Shown here: positions 1 to 8,263 of the stretch, in pieces
How the letters are laid out: each line of letters opens with the position of its first letter
How positions within the stretch are numbered: the first letter of the stretch is position 1
DNA from: Geodermatophilus amargosae
GTDB taxonomy: Bacteria; Actinomycetota; Actinomycetes; Mycobacteriales; Geodermatophilaceae
Assembly (NCBI RefSeq): GCF_900116515.1
Contig: NZ_FPBA01000021.1
Coordinates: 37,176 to 101,175 of the forward strand
Direction of reading: 5' to 3'
Length of the DNA stretch: 64,000 nt
Notes under the pieces: generated by a model
The model's input: only the letters and a program-made list of their open reading frames with translations
Told to the model about the DNA's origin: nothing
The model's database searches: none
Position numbers and translations under genes: made by a program

Positions 1-926
1 TGCAGCCCGCGCGCCTCCAGGCCGGAGCGGACCAGGTCGACCAGCTCCCGGCCGTCGGGGACGTCGATCTTGTTGAGCACGGCGACCCGCAGCCGGCCGA
101 CCAGGTCGAGCTCGTCGCCCCCGTACTCGGCCAGCTCCTGCTCGAGGGCCTCGATGTCGCTCTCGGGGTCGCGGCCGGGCTCGAGCGTGGCCATGTCGAC
201 GACGTGCACCAGCACCGCGCAGCGCTCCACGTGCCGGAGGAACTGCAGCCCCAGGCCCTTGCCGGTGGCCGCGCCCGGGATGAGCCCGGGGACGTCGGCC
301 ATCGTGAAGACCACGTCGCCGGCGCGGACCACGCCGAGGTTGGGCACCAGCGTGGTGAACGGGTAGTCGGCGATCTTGGGCCGGGCCGCGGACATCGCCG
401 CGATCAGCGAGGACTTGCCCGCCGAGGGGAACCCGACGAGGCCGACGTCGGCGACGCTCTTGAGCTCGAGGACGGCGTCGAAGGACTCCCCGGGCTCGCC
501 GAGCAGCGCGAAGCCGGGCGCCTTGCGCCGGGGGTTGGCCAGCGCGGCGTTGCCCAGCCCACCCCGGCCGCCGGAGGCGAGGACGACGCGGGTACCGGCG
601 CCGACGAGGTCGGCGACCACCTCGCCGCCGACGCTGACCACGGTGCCCTCGGGGACGTGCAGGACCCGGTCCTCGCCGTTGGCCCCGTGCCGGTTGCTGC
701 CGGCGCCGGGACGGCCGTTGGCGGCCCGCTGGTGCGGCCGGTGGTGGAAGTCCAGCAGCGTGTGGACGCTGGGGTTCACCTCGAGGACGACGTCGCCGCC
801 GTCACCGCCGTTGCCGCCGTCGGGACCACCGAGGGGCTTGTACTTCTCGCGGTGCACGGACGCGACGCCGTGGCCGCCGTTGCCTGCGGCGACGTGCACG
901 ACGACGCGGTCGACGAATGCGGCCAT
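1..926 (-). CDS. obg: GTPase Obg/CgtA, C-terminus cut by window edge
   Basis: Essential ribosome-associated GTPase acting in large-subunit maturation and stress signalling. The product begins [10 protein letters not shown] and shows the glycine-rich Obg fold (repeated GG and GDGG turns, residues 1-155). The G domain follows with P-loop GFPSAGKSS near residue 163, the G3 motif DVPG and the G4 motif NKID close to the edge. The C-terminal domain lies outside the window. It follows rpmA on the same strand about 100 bases downstream, the usual rplU-rpmA-obg order. The ATG at 926 is the start because the canonical N-terminus begins there. Confidence 0.95.
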   Translation of the reverse strand, partial: MAAFVDRVVVHVAAGNGGHGVASVHREKYKPLGGPDGGNGGDGGDVVLEVNPSVHTLLDFHHRPHQRAANGRPGAGSNRHGANGEDRVLHVPEGTVVSVGGEVVADLVGAGTRVVLASGGRGGLGNAALANPRRKAPGFALLGEPGESFDAVLELKSVADVGLVGFPSAGKSSLIAAMSAARPKIADYPFTTLVPNLGVVRAGDVVFTMADVPGLIPGAATGKGLGLQFLRHVERCAVLVHVVDMATLEPGRDPESDIEALEQELAEYGGDELDLVGRLRVAVLNKIDVPDGRELVDLVRSGLEARGL

Positions 927-961
927 GTCTGCTCTACCTGCTCACTGCCTGCTCAACGCCG

Positions 962-995
962 ACGAGCGCACGGGCCGGACGGCCCGTGCGCTCGT
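962..995. terminator. Perfect 15-bp hairpin between rpmA and obg
   Basis: The arms at 962-976 and 981-995 are perfect reverse complements around a four-base loop (GGAC). No clear T-run follows on either strand, as is common in high-GC actinobacteria. Its place in the short rpmA-obg gap suggests partial termination or a processing and stability element that lowers obg expression relative to the ribosomal protein genes. The structure is seen; the role is inferred. Confidence 0.65.
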
Positions 996-1026
996 GGCGG
1001 TACGTGTGTCTCCGAGCCCGGTGGGC

Positions 1027-1284
1027 TCAGGCGTCGACCGTGGTGATCGAGACGGTCTTGCGACCACGCCGGGTGCCGAAGGTGACCGCACCGGGGGCCA
1101 GCGCGAACAGCGTGTCGTCGCCGCCGCGGCCGACGCCCAGACCCGGGTGGAAGTGGGTGCCGCGCTGGCGCACGATGATCTCGCCGGCCTTGACGACCTG
1201 GCCGCCGAACCGCTTCACGCCGAGGCGCTGGGAGTTCGAGTCGCGGCCGTTGCGGGAGGACGAGGCGCCCTTCTTGTGTGCCAT
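1027..1284 (-). CDS. rpmA: 50S ribosomal protein L27
   Basis: An 85-residue basic protein beginning [16 protein letters not shown] with the family motif [10 protein letters not shown]27 sits at the peptidyl-transferase centre of the large ribosomal subunit, where its N-terminal tail contacts the P-site tRNA. The N-terminus is the mature-type form, without the cleaved extension known from Firmicutes. The gene starts seven bases after the rplU stop and is clearly in the same operon. Length and sequence are typical. Confidence 0.97.
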   Translation of the reverse strand: MAHKKGASSSRNGRDSNSQRLGVKRFGGQVVKAGEIIVRQRGTHFHPGLGVGRGGDDTLFALAPGAVTFGTRRGRKTVSITTVDA

Positions 1285-1291
1285 GTCGTCG

Positions 1292-1603
1292 TCAGCCCTT
1301 CGTGATGTCGCGGACGACCACGTCGGTCAGCGGCTGACGGTGGCCCTGACGCTTGTGGTAACCCGTCTTGTTCTTGAACTTGTGGATGCGGATCTTCGGG
1401 CCCTTGCCGTGGCCGATGATCTCGCCGGTCACGGTCACGCCGGCCAGCGCCTGCGCGTCGCTGGTGACGGTGTCGCCGTCGACCAGGAGCAGGGCCGGGA
1501 GGGTGACGGAGTCGCCCGCCTCACCCACGAGACGGTTGACCGTGAACCGGTCGCCCACGGCCACCTTGTGCTGCCGGCCACCGGCCTTCACGACTGCGTA
1601 CAC
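1292..1603 (-). CDS. rplU: 50S ribosomal protein L21
   Basis: A 103-residue protein starting [14 protein letters not shown], the standard L21 N-terminus. It binds 23S rRNA in the large subunit. The frame stays open 17 codons upstream, but a GAGGAG ribosome binding site sits six bases before the GTG at 1603, and family alignment supports that start. The C-terminal motif [21 protein letters not shown] is the usual RNA-binding tail. It is the first gene of the rplU-rpmA-obg operon. The 237 bases between it and the rne stop must hold its promoter; I could not pick a convincing one. Confidence 0.96.
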   Translation of the reverse strand: MYAVVKAGGRQHKVAVGDRFTVNRLVGEAGDSVTLPALLLVDGDTVTSDAQALAGVTVTGEIIGHGKGPKIRIHKFKNKTGYHKRQGHRQPLTDVVVRDITKG

Positions 1604-1840
1604 CACTGACTCCTCGATCGCTGCTGTCTGTCCCGCGATGCGTCCTGCGCGCACCCCGGCGCGGGCGCCGGGTGCTGGACGGGCCGCACCGCCTCCGCGG
1701 GACCGGGGTCCGGTCCGGGGCGGTGCAACCCGACCAGCGTACCCGAGCGGCCGGGACCGGGTCGAACGTGGGCCCGGCCGTGGCCCCGTCCCGGGTACCG
1801 CCCCGAGCTCGCGAGGGGCGGGGAGGACGGGGTCCTTCGT

Positions 1841-4800
1841 TCAGCTGGCCGGCGGGCCGGCCGGGCGGCTGGCGGCGCGGCGACGGCGCGGGCGCGCCCC
1901 GCCGACCGCGGTGCCGGTGCCGTCGTCGGCGGCCGGCGCCTCGGAGTCCCCGGCCGGTGCCTGGGGGTCGGAGGCCGGCGCCGGGTCGTCGGGACCCGCG
2001 CCCGCGGGCACCTGGGGCTCCGGCACGTCGTCGGGCTCGGTCACGGCGTCCTCCTCGGTCACGGCCTCGGGCTCGGGCTCGGGCTCGGGCTCGGTCATGT
2101 CGCCATGGTCCACCGCGGCCGGCTCGGCCCCGACGGGAGCCGGGATGTCGGCGACCAGCAGGGAGGGGTCCGCCTGCTCGTCGTCGTCGTCGACGTCGTC
2201 GGCGGCCGGCTCCTGGACCTGCGGGGCCTCCTCCGGCTCGGTCACCTCGGCGCCCGGGACCTCGGACCCGAACTGCACCGTGACCTCGACCTCGGCGGCG
2301 TCGTCCCCGGCGGGGTCGCCGGCCGTGTCGTCCTCGGCCGGCTCGGGGACGGAGGCGGCGGCGAGCACCGCGGCGTCCTCGGCCGCACGCTCCTCACCGG
2401 ACTGGCCGCGGTTGCGGCGGCCGCGGTTGCGCCGGCCCCCGCCGGAGCGCTGCCCCTCGCCCTCGCCGGCCGAGACCGCCTCGGGACCGGTCTCGGGCGC
2501 CGCGGCCGCGGCCTCCGTGCGCTCGGGCTCCCTGCGGTCGGCGTCCTTGCGGTCGGCGTCCTTGCGGCCGTTCTGGTCGCGCCGGCCACCGGCGCCCTGC
2601 CCAACCGGGCCCTGACCGCCCGAGCCCTGACCGCCCGAGCCGGAGCCGTTGCCGCCGCGACGGCGGTCGTCGACCGGGTCGGTGTGCACGAGGACGCCCC
2701 GGCCGCGGCAGTGCTCGCACGGCTCGGAGAAGACCTCGAGCAGGCCCTGCCCCACGCGCTTGCGGGTCATCTGCACCAGGCCCAGCGAGGTCACCTCGGC
2801 CACCTGGTGCTTGGTGCGGTCGCGACCCAGGCACTCGGTGAGCCGGCGCAGCACCAGGTCGCGGTTGCTCTCGAGCACCATGTCGATGAAGTCGATGACG
2901 ATGATGCCGCCGATGTCGCGCAGCCGGAGCTGGCGGACGATCTCCTCGGCCGCCTCCATGTTGTTGCGCGTGACGGTCTGCTCGAGGTTGCCGCCCGAGC
3001 CGGTGAACTTGCCGGTGTTGACGTCGACGACGGTCATCGCCTCGGTGCGGTCGATGACCAGCGAGCCGCCCGAGGGCAGCCACACCTTGCGGTCGAGCGC
3101 CTTGGCCAGCTGCTCGTCGACGCGCAGGTCGCGGAAGACGTCGCCCTCGCCGGTGTGCCGGGTCAGCCGCCCGGTCAGCTCCGGGGAGACGTGCGCGACG
3201 TAGGCCTCGACGGTGTCCCACGCGTCGTCGCCCTGGACGACGAGCTCGCTGAAGTCCTCGTTGAACACGTCGCGGATGACCCGGATGGCGAGATCGGGCT
3301 CGCCGTAGAGCAGTGACGGGGCGTTGCTCGAGGACTCCGACTTCTGCCTGATGACCTCCCACTGCGCCTGCAGCCGGGCGACGTCGCGGGTGAGCTCCTC
3401 CTCCGAGGCGCCCTCCGCGGCGGTCCGGATGATCACGCCGGCGTCCTCGGGGACGATCTTCTTCAGGACGTCCTTGAGCCGCTGGCGCTCGGTGTCGGGC
3501 AGCTTGCGGCTGATGCCGGTCATCGAGCCGCCGGGCACGTAGACCAGGAAGCGTCCGGGCAGGTTGACCTGCTGGGTCAGCCGCGCCCCCTTGTGCCCGA
3601 TCGGGTCCTTGGTGACCTGCACCAGCACCTTGTCGCCGGACTTGAGCGCCTGCTCGATCGAGCGCTGCTTGCCGGACAGGCCGGCGGCCTCCCAGTTGAC
3701 CTCGCCGGCGTAGAGGACGGCGTTGCGGCCCTTGCCGATGTCGACGAAGGCAGCCTCCATGCTGGGCAGCACGTTCTGCACCCGGCCGAGGTAGACGTTG
3801 CCCGCGAAGGACGTCGCCTGCGCCTGGGTGACGTAGTGCTCGACCAGCACGCCGTCCTCGAGGACGGCGATCTGCGTGCGCTCGCCGCGCTGGCGGATCA
3901 CCATGCGGCGCTCGACGGCCTCGCGGCGGGCGAGGAACTCGGCCTCGGTCAGGATCGGCGCGCGGCGGCGGCCGGTGTCCCGGCCCTCGCGGCGGCGCTG
4001 GCGCTTGGCCTCCAGGCGGGTGGAGCCGGCGACGCCGCGGACGTCGTCGTCACTGGTGCTGCGGCCGTTGCGGCCGGCGCGCTCCGGGCGGTCGTCGTCG
4101 TCCTCGGGAGCGGGCTCGGCGGCGGCCTCCCCGCCACGGCGACGGCGACGCCGGCGCCGGCGGGTGCTCGACCCGGCCTCGGCACCGTCCTCGCCCTCGG
4201 CGTCCTCGCCGGTGTCGGCGTCCTCGTCGTCCTCGTCGTCGGCGGTCCGGTCGTCGGCGGTGCCGTCGCCGGCGACGGGCTCGGCGGCGTCGTCCTCGGC
4301 GTCGGCGGACTCGTCCCCGTTGCGGCCCCGGCCCCGGCCGCGGCGCCCGCGGCGGCGCCGGCGGCTGCCGCCGGAGTCGTCGCGGTCGGCGTCGTCACGG
4401 TCGGCATCGTCGCGGTCGGCATCGTCGCGGTCGGCGTCGTCACGGTCGGCGTCGTCGGTGGTGTCCTCGTCGGTGGTGTCCTCGTCGGCGTCGACGCCGG
4501 TGTCGACGGCCGCGTCGATCGCGGCGTCGACGGTGACCTGCTCGTCGTCCCGGCTCTCGGCGACCCCGCCGCGGCGGCGCGACCGGCCGCGGCGCGAGCG
4601 CGGCGCCGGGGTCTCCTCGTCGTCCTCGACCGGGGCGGCGACGTCCTCGACGTCCTCGACGTCGGGCGACTCGGCCACTGGCCGGCGGCTGCGCCGGCGC
4701 GGGGCGGGCGCCACCTCGGCCTCGGGGGCCACGAAGCTGACGAAGGCCGGGATCGCCGGGGCGACCGGCGGGAGCGGCTCGAAGGCGCCGGGCTCGAAGG

Positions 4801-5140
4801 CACCGGACGCGAGGACACCGGGGTCGGCCGCGCCGGCCGGGCGGGTGGCGCGGCGGCGGGGCCGGGCGATGACCGCCGTCGGCTCCGGGGAGCTGAACTG
4901 GGCCCCGAAGGGCGACCGGACCGGCTCCTCCTCGTCCTCCGGCTCCGCCGGCTCCTCGGCCCGGGGCTCGGCCGCGGCCGTCCCCGCCGGCTCCTCGTCG
5001 GGGGTCTCCCCCGTCGCCGCGTCCCCGCTCAGCACCTCCTCGACCGGCGCGTCGCCGGGCGGGAGGGCGACCGGCGTGCTCGCGCCCGCGTCCTCGCTGG
5101 TAGGGGTCTCGCTGGTCGTGTCGCTGTCCTGGTCGGCCAC
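1841..5140 (-). CDS. rne: Ribonuclease E/G family endoribonuclease
   Basis: A 1,099-residue RNase E/G endonuclease acting in mRNA decay and in rRNA and tRNA processing. Residues 1-410 are a low-complexity acidic and arginine-rich extension. The S1 RNA-binding domain begins near 412 (MVIRQRGERTQIAVLEDG). The catalytic domain has the metal-binding aspartates in VDVNTG (about 703) and IDFIDM (about 750), and the Zn-link motif CEHCRGRG (about 807) that supports oligomerisation. Residues 830-1099 are again disordered, rich in RRNRGRRNRG and acidic repeats. Actinobacterial RNase E commonly carries both extensions, with the core in the middle. The gene lies between the radical SAM pair and rplU. Confidence 0.95.
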   Translation of the reverse strand: MADQDSDTTSETPTSEDAGASTPVALPPGDAPVEEVLSGDAATGETPDEEPAGTAAAEPRAEEPAEPEDEEEPVRSPFGAQFSSPEPTAVIARPRRRATRPAGAADPGVLASGAFEPGAFEPLPPVAPAIPAFVSFVAPEAEVAPAPRRRSRRPVAESPDVEDVEDVAAPVEDDEETPAPRSRRGRSRRRGGVAESRDDEQVTVDAAIDAAVDTGVDADEDTTDEDTTDDADRDDADRDDADRDDADRDDADRDDSGGSRRRRRGRRGRGRGRNGDESADAEDDAAEPVAGDGTADDRTADDEDDEDADTGEDAEGEDGAEAGSSTRRRRRRRRRGGEAAAEPAPEDDDDRPERAGRNGRSTSDDDVRGVAGSTRLEAKRQRRREGRDTGRRRAPILTEAEFLARREAVERRMVIRQRGERTQIAVLEDGVLVEHYVTQAQATSFAGNVYLGRVQNVLPSMEAAFVDIGKGRNAVLYAGEVNWEAAGLSGKQRSIEQALKSGDKVLVQVTKDPIGHKGARLTQQVNLPGRFLVYVPGGSMTGISRKLPDTERQRLKDVLKKIVPEDAGVIIRTAAEGASEEELTRDVARLQAQWEVIRQKSESSSNAPSLLYGEPDLAIRVIRDVFNEDFSELVVQGDDAWDTVEAYVAHVSPELTGRLTRHTGEGDVFRDLRVDEQLAKALDRKVWLPSGGSLVIDRTEAMTVVDVNTGKFTGSGGNLEQTVTRNNMEAAEEIVRQLRLRDIGGIIVIDFIDMVLESNRDLVLRRLTECLGRDRTKHQVAEVTSLGLVQMTRKRVGQGLLEVFSEPCEHCRGRGVLVHTDPVDDRRRGGNGSGSGGQGSGGQGPVGQGAGGRRDQNGRKDADRKDADRREPERTEAAAAAPETGPEAVSAGEGEGQRSGGGRRNRGRRNRGQSGEERAAEDAAVLAAASVPEPAEDDTAGDPAGDDAAEVEVTVQFGSEVPGAEVTEPEEAPQVQEPAADDVDDDDEQADPSLLVADIPAPVGAEPAAVDHGDMTEPEPEPEPEAVTEEDAVTEPDDVPEPQVPAGAGPDDPAPASDPQAPAGDSEAPAADDGTGTAVGGARPRRRRAASRPAGPPAS
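4376..4450. repeat. Five tandem 15-bp repeats inside rne
   Basis: Five consecutive 15-base units (plus-strand consensus GTCGTCRCGGTCGGC, with two units starting ATC) encode five copies of the pentapeptide DDADR in the N-terminal disordered arm of RNase E. The units differ only by third-position or single-base changes, so copy number may vary between strains by replication slippage. Confidence 0.9.
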
Positions 5141-5310
5141 GAGGGCTCGCCTCCTGTGTGGTGCTCCCGGGCGCCGATCCCCAGCGGGGACGAGCAGCCG
5201 CGCAGGTGCACGGGTTGGGCGGACCGGGCGGCCGCACGGGGTACGGCGGCGAGTCCGGCTCGCGAAGTCTGGGGTCGGTCCCGCGCGACGGTCGCCGCGG
5301 CCGGGGCCGG

Positions 5311-5342
5311 ACTGCAGGTGGTGCGGACTGCAGGTGGTGCGG
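5311..5342. repeat. Two tandem 16-bp repeats upstream of rne
   Basis: ACTGCAGGTGGTGCGG occurs twice back to back, followed by the partial copy TGGTGCAG. The pair lies in the 287-base gap between the TIGR03936 gene and the rne start, where the rne promoter or 5' leader must be. Function unknown; it could be a slippage product or a paired binding site. Confidence 0.7.
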
Positions 5343-5427
5343 TGGTGCAGAGGGTCTCGGGTGGTGCCGGTGCGGCACGTCTGGCAGCCGTGTCGCTCGA
5401 CGGCGCGGGAGCGGCCGGGCTCCCCGG

Positions 5428-6195
5428 TCAGACGGCGGCGTGCTCCCCCTGGCAGCGGGCGCGCGCCGCACGGTCGGGACCGAGCGGATCGGCCACGGTC
5501 CCGCTGTCGTCGAGCCGGCCCTGCGCCTCACGCACGGCCCGTGGGGGCGACGGCGGGCGCAGGTCGGCGACGGCAGCGAGAGCGGCCACCACGTCGTCAG
5601 GTCGAACAGCGGGCGTCACCTGCCGGACGACCACGTGCAGTATGGCACATCCTGCCGCCCCGCCCGCGGACGCGGACGCGATCGGAGCGCGGGCGTCGAC
5701 GTCGCGGAGCCCGTTCTTGGTGCGCTTGGCCACGGTGACCTCGGCGGCGGCGAGGAGGGCGGCCACGGCCGACTCCAGCTCCGCCGGCTCGATGCCGGGC
5801 AGCTCGACGCGCCACCGGGTGGCGTCGATGCGGTCGGCCAGCGAGCCGCCGCCCTCCGCGGCCTCCACGCACTCGACGACGTCGATGCCCGGGGGCAGCG
5901 AGTCGTCGAGCGCGGTCCGCACCGCCTCGGGATCGCACCGCCGCGCCAGGCCGATCTCCAGGTACTCGGCCTCGCTGGCCGCCCCGGTCGGCGCGGCACC
6001 GACGTAGCTGATCTTCGGGTGCGGCGTGAAGCCGGCGGAGTAGGCCATCGGCACCTGCGCGCGGCGCAGCGCCCGCTCCAGCGCGCGGGCGAGGTCGCGA
6101 TGAGAGGCGAAGCGCAGCGGGCCGCGCTTGGCGTAGCGCAGCCGCAGCTTCTGCACGGTCGGCGGCGGAGGCGGACCCTCCGGAGAACGGGCCAC
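5428..6195 (-). CDS. TIGR03936/DUF2344 radical-SAM-associated protein
   Basis: A 255-residue protein of the DUF2344 (TIGR03936) family, encoded beside or fused to the TIGR03960 radical SAM protein in many bacteria. Visible family hallmarks are KLRLRYAKRGPLRFASHRD near the N-terminus and GFTPHPKISY near residue 60. The precise reaction is unknown; a role in RNA modification has been supposed because the partner is a radical SAM enzyme. I chose the GTG at 6195, which has GGAGGA nine bases upstream. It starts 17 bases after the radical SAM stop, so the two are co-transcribed. Confidence 0.88.
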   Translation of the reverse strand: MARSPEGPPPPPTVQKLRLRYAKRGPLRFASHRDLARALERALRRAQVPMAYSAGFTPHPKISYVGAAPTGAASEAEYLEIGLARRCDPEAVRTALDDSLPPGIDVVECVEAAEGGGSLADRIDATRWRVELPGIEPAELESAVAALLAAAEVTVAKRTKNGLRDVDARAPIASASAGGAAGCAILHVVVRQVTPAVRPDDVVAALAAVADLRPPSPPRAVREAQGRLDDSGTVADPLGPDRAARARCQGEHAAV

Positions 6196-6212
6196 GGCGT
6201 GTCCTCCGGGCC

Positions 6213-8141
6213 TCAGCGACCGACGACGGTCAGCGGCAGCAGGCTGCGCCCGGTGGGGCCGATCTGGATCTCGGTGCCGTTCGTCGGGCAGACGCCGCAG
6301 TCGTAGCAGGGCGTCCACCGGCAGTCGGCGACCTCCTCCTCCGACAGCGCGTCCTGCCAGTCGTCCCAGAGCCACTCCTTGTCCAGCCCGGAGTCCAGGT
6401 GGTCCCAGGGCAGGACCTCGTCCTGGGTGCGCTCGCGGGTGGTGAACCAGTCCAGGTCGACGCCGAGGGGGGCGAGCTCCTCGGCGGCCGCGGCGGTCCA
6501 CCGCTCGAAGGAGAAGTGCTCGCTCCACCCGTCGAACCGGCCGCCCTCGCGCCACACCCGCTCGATGACCCGGCCGACCCGGCGGTCGCCGCGGGAGAGC
6601 AGTCCCTCGATCACGCCGGGCTTGCCGTCGTGGTAGCGCAGGCCGATGGAGCGGCCGATCCGCCGGTCGGCGTTGATCGCCTGGCGCAGGACCCTCAACC
6701 TGTGGTCGATGGTCTCGGCGCTGGCCTGGGCGGCCCACTGGAACGGCGTGTGCGGCTTGGGCACGAACCCGCCGATGGAGACCGTGCAGCGGATGTCCTT
6801 GCGGCCGCTGGCCTCGCGGCCGGCGCGGATGACCTCGACGGCGAGCTCGGCGATCTCCAGCACGTCCTCGTCGGTCTCCGTGGGGAGCCCGCACATGAAG
6901 TAGAGCTTCACCTGCTGCCAGCCGTTGGCGTAGGCCGTGGTGACGGTGGCGACCAGGTCCTCCTTGGACACGGTCTTGTTGATCACCCGGCGGATCCGCT
7001 CGCTGCCGCCCTCGGGGGCGAAGGTGAGCCCCGACCGGCGGCCGTTGCGCGACAGCTCGTTGGCCAGCGTCACGTTGAACGCGTCGACGCGGGTCGACGG
7101 CAGCGACAGGCCGGTGTTGGTGCCCGCGTAGCGGTCGGCGAGCTCCTTGGCCACCTGCCCGATCTCGGAGTGGTCGGCGCTGGACAGAGACAGCAGCCCG
7201 ACCTCCTCGTAGCCGGTCGCGCGCAGGCCCTGGTCGACCATCGACCCGATGCCGGTGATCGTCCGCTCGCGCACCGGGCGGGTGATCATCCCGGCCTGGC
7301 AGAAGCGGCAGCCGCGGGTGCAGCCGCGGAAGATCTCCACGCTCATCCGCTCGTGCACGCTCTCGGCGAGCGGGACCAGCGGCGTCTTCGGGTACGGCCA
7401 CTCGTCGAGGTCCATGACGGTGCGCTTGCCGACCCGCGCCGGGACGTCGGGACGGGTGCGGGTCACCGCGGCGATCGCGCCGCCGGGGCCGTAGGAGACG
7501 GCGTAGAAGCGCGGCACGTAGACGCCGTCGACGCGGGCGAGGCGGGCGAGCAGCTCCTCGCGCCCGCCGGGCCGGCCCTGCTGCTTCCACGCCGCGACGA
7601 CGTCGGTGACGTCCCCGACGGCCTGCTCGCCGTCGCCGAGGACGGCGCAGTCGACGAAGTCGGCGATCGGCTCGGGGTTGAACGCCGCGTGCCCGCCGGC
7701 GACGACGACGGGGTGCGTCTCGTCGCGGTCGGCCGCGTGCAACGGGATCCCGGCGAGGTCGAGCGCCTCGAGCAGGTTGGTGTAGCCGAGCTCGGTGGCG
7801 AAGCTGACGCCGAGGACGTCGAAGTCGCGCACCGGGCGGTGGGCGTCGACGGTGAACTGGCCGACGCCGTTCGCGCGCATCAGGGCGGCGAGGTCGGGCC
7901 AGACGGCGTAGGTGCGCTCGGCCAGGGCGTCGGGGCGCTCGTTGAGCACCTCGTAGAGGATCATGAGGCCCTGGTTGGGCAGCCCCACCTCGTACGCGTC
8001 GGGGTACATCAGCGCCCAGTGCACGGCGACGTCGTCCCAGGCCTTGACCTGGGCGTTCAGCTCACCGCCGACGTACTGGATGGGCTTCTGCACCTGGGCC
8101 AGCAGGGGCTCGAGACGGGGGTACAGGCTCTCTCCGCTCAT
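6213..8141 (-). CDS. TIGR03960 B12-binding-type radical SAM protein
   Basis: A 642-residue radical SAM enzyme of the TIGR03960 family. An N-terminal cobalamin-binding-like Rossmann region (residues about 1-210) precedes the [4Fe-4S] motif CTRGCRFC near residues 272-279. The C-terminus carries the cysteine-rich CRWTPCYDCGVC segment, which may hold an extra cluster. The ATG at 8141 starts the conserved MSGESLYPRLEPLL. The substrate is not established. It is first in a two-gene unit with the DUF2344 protein and divergent from the GGDEF-EAL gene; the 122-base gap should contain both promoters. Confidence 0.9.
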   Translation of the reverse strand: MSGESLYPRLEPLLAQVQKPIQYVGGELNAQVKAWDDVAVHWALMYPDAYEVGLPNQGLMILYEVLNERPDALAERTYAVWPDLAALMRANGVGQFTVDAHRPVRDFDVLGVSFATELGYTNLLEALDLAGIPLHAADRDETHPVVVAGGHAAFNPEPIADFVDCAVLGDGEQAVGDVTDVVAAWKQQGRPGGREELLARLARVDGVYVPRFYAVSYGPGGAIAAVTRTRPDVPARVGKRTVMDLDEWPYPKTPLVPLAESVHERMSVEIFRGCTRGCRFCQAGMITRPVRERTITGIGSMVDQGLRATGYEEVGLLSLSSADHSEIGQVAKELADRYAGTNTGLSLPSTRVDAFNVTLANELSRNGRRSGLTFAPEGGSERIRRVINKTVSKEDLVATVTTAYANGWQQVKLYFMCGLPTETDEDVLEIAELAVEVIRAGREASGRKDIRCTVSIGGFVPKPHTPFQWAAQASAETIDHRLRVLRQAINADRRIGRSIGLRYHDGKPGVIEGLLSRGDRRVGRVIERVWREGGRFDGWSEHFSFERWTAAAAEELAPLGVDLDWFTTRERTQDEVLPWDHLDSGLDKEWLWDDWQDALSEEEVADCRWTPCYDCGVCPTNGTEIQIGPTGRSLLPLTVVGR

Positions 8142-8263
8142 GACCGGTCCAGGGTAGACGCCCCCCGGGACTCCGACCGGGTCCCGTCCCCGTCGACCGG
8201 CGCCGGTGCGTGAGCGCCAGTACACTGACCGTCACCAGCGGGGGCGGTCTCGGAGGAGAGAGC

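Noticed and set aside
3593..6007. Long plus-strand open frame (804 codons) opposite rne
   Set aside because: It is antisense to the RNase E gene and the radical-SAM-associated gene, with a composition (Val/Gly/Asp/Leu repeats) expected from reverse frames of GC-rich DNA; no family motif.
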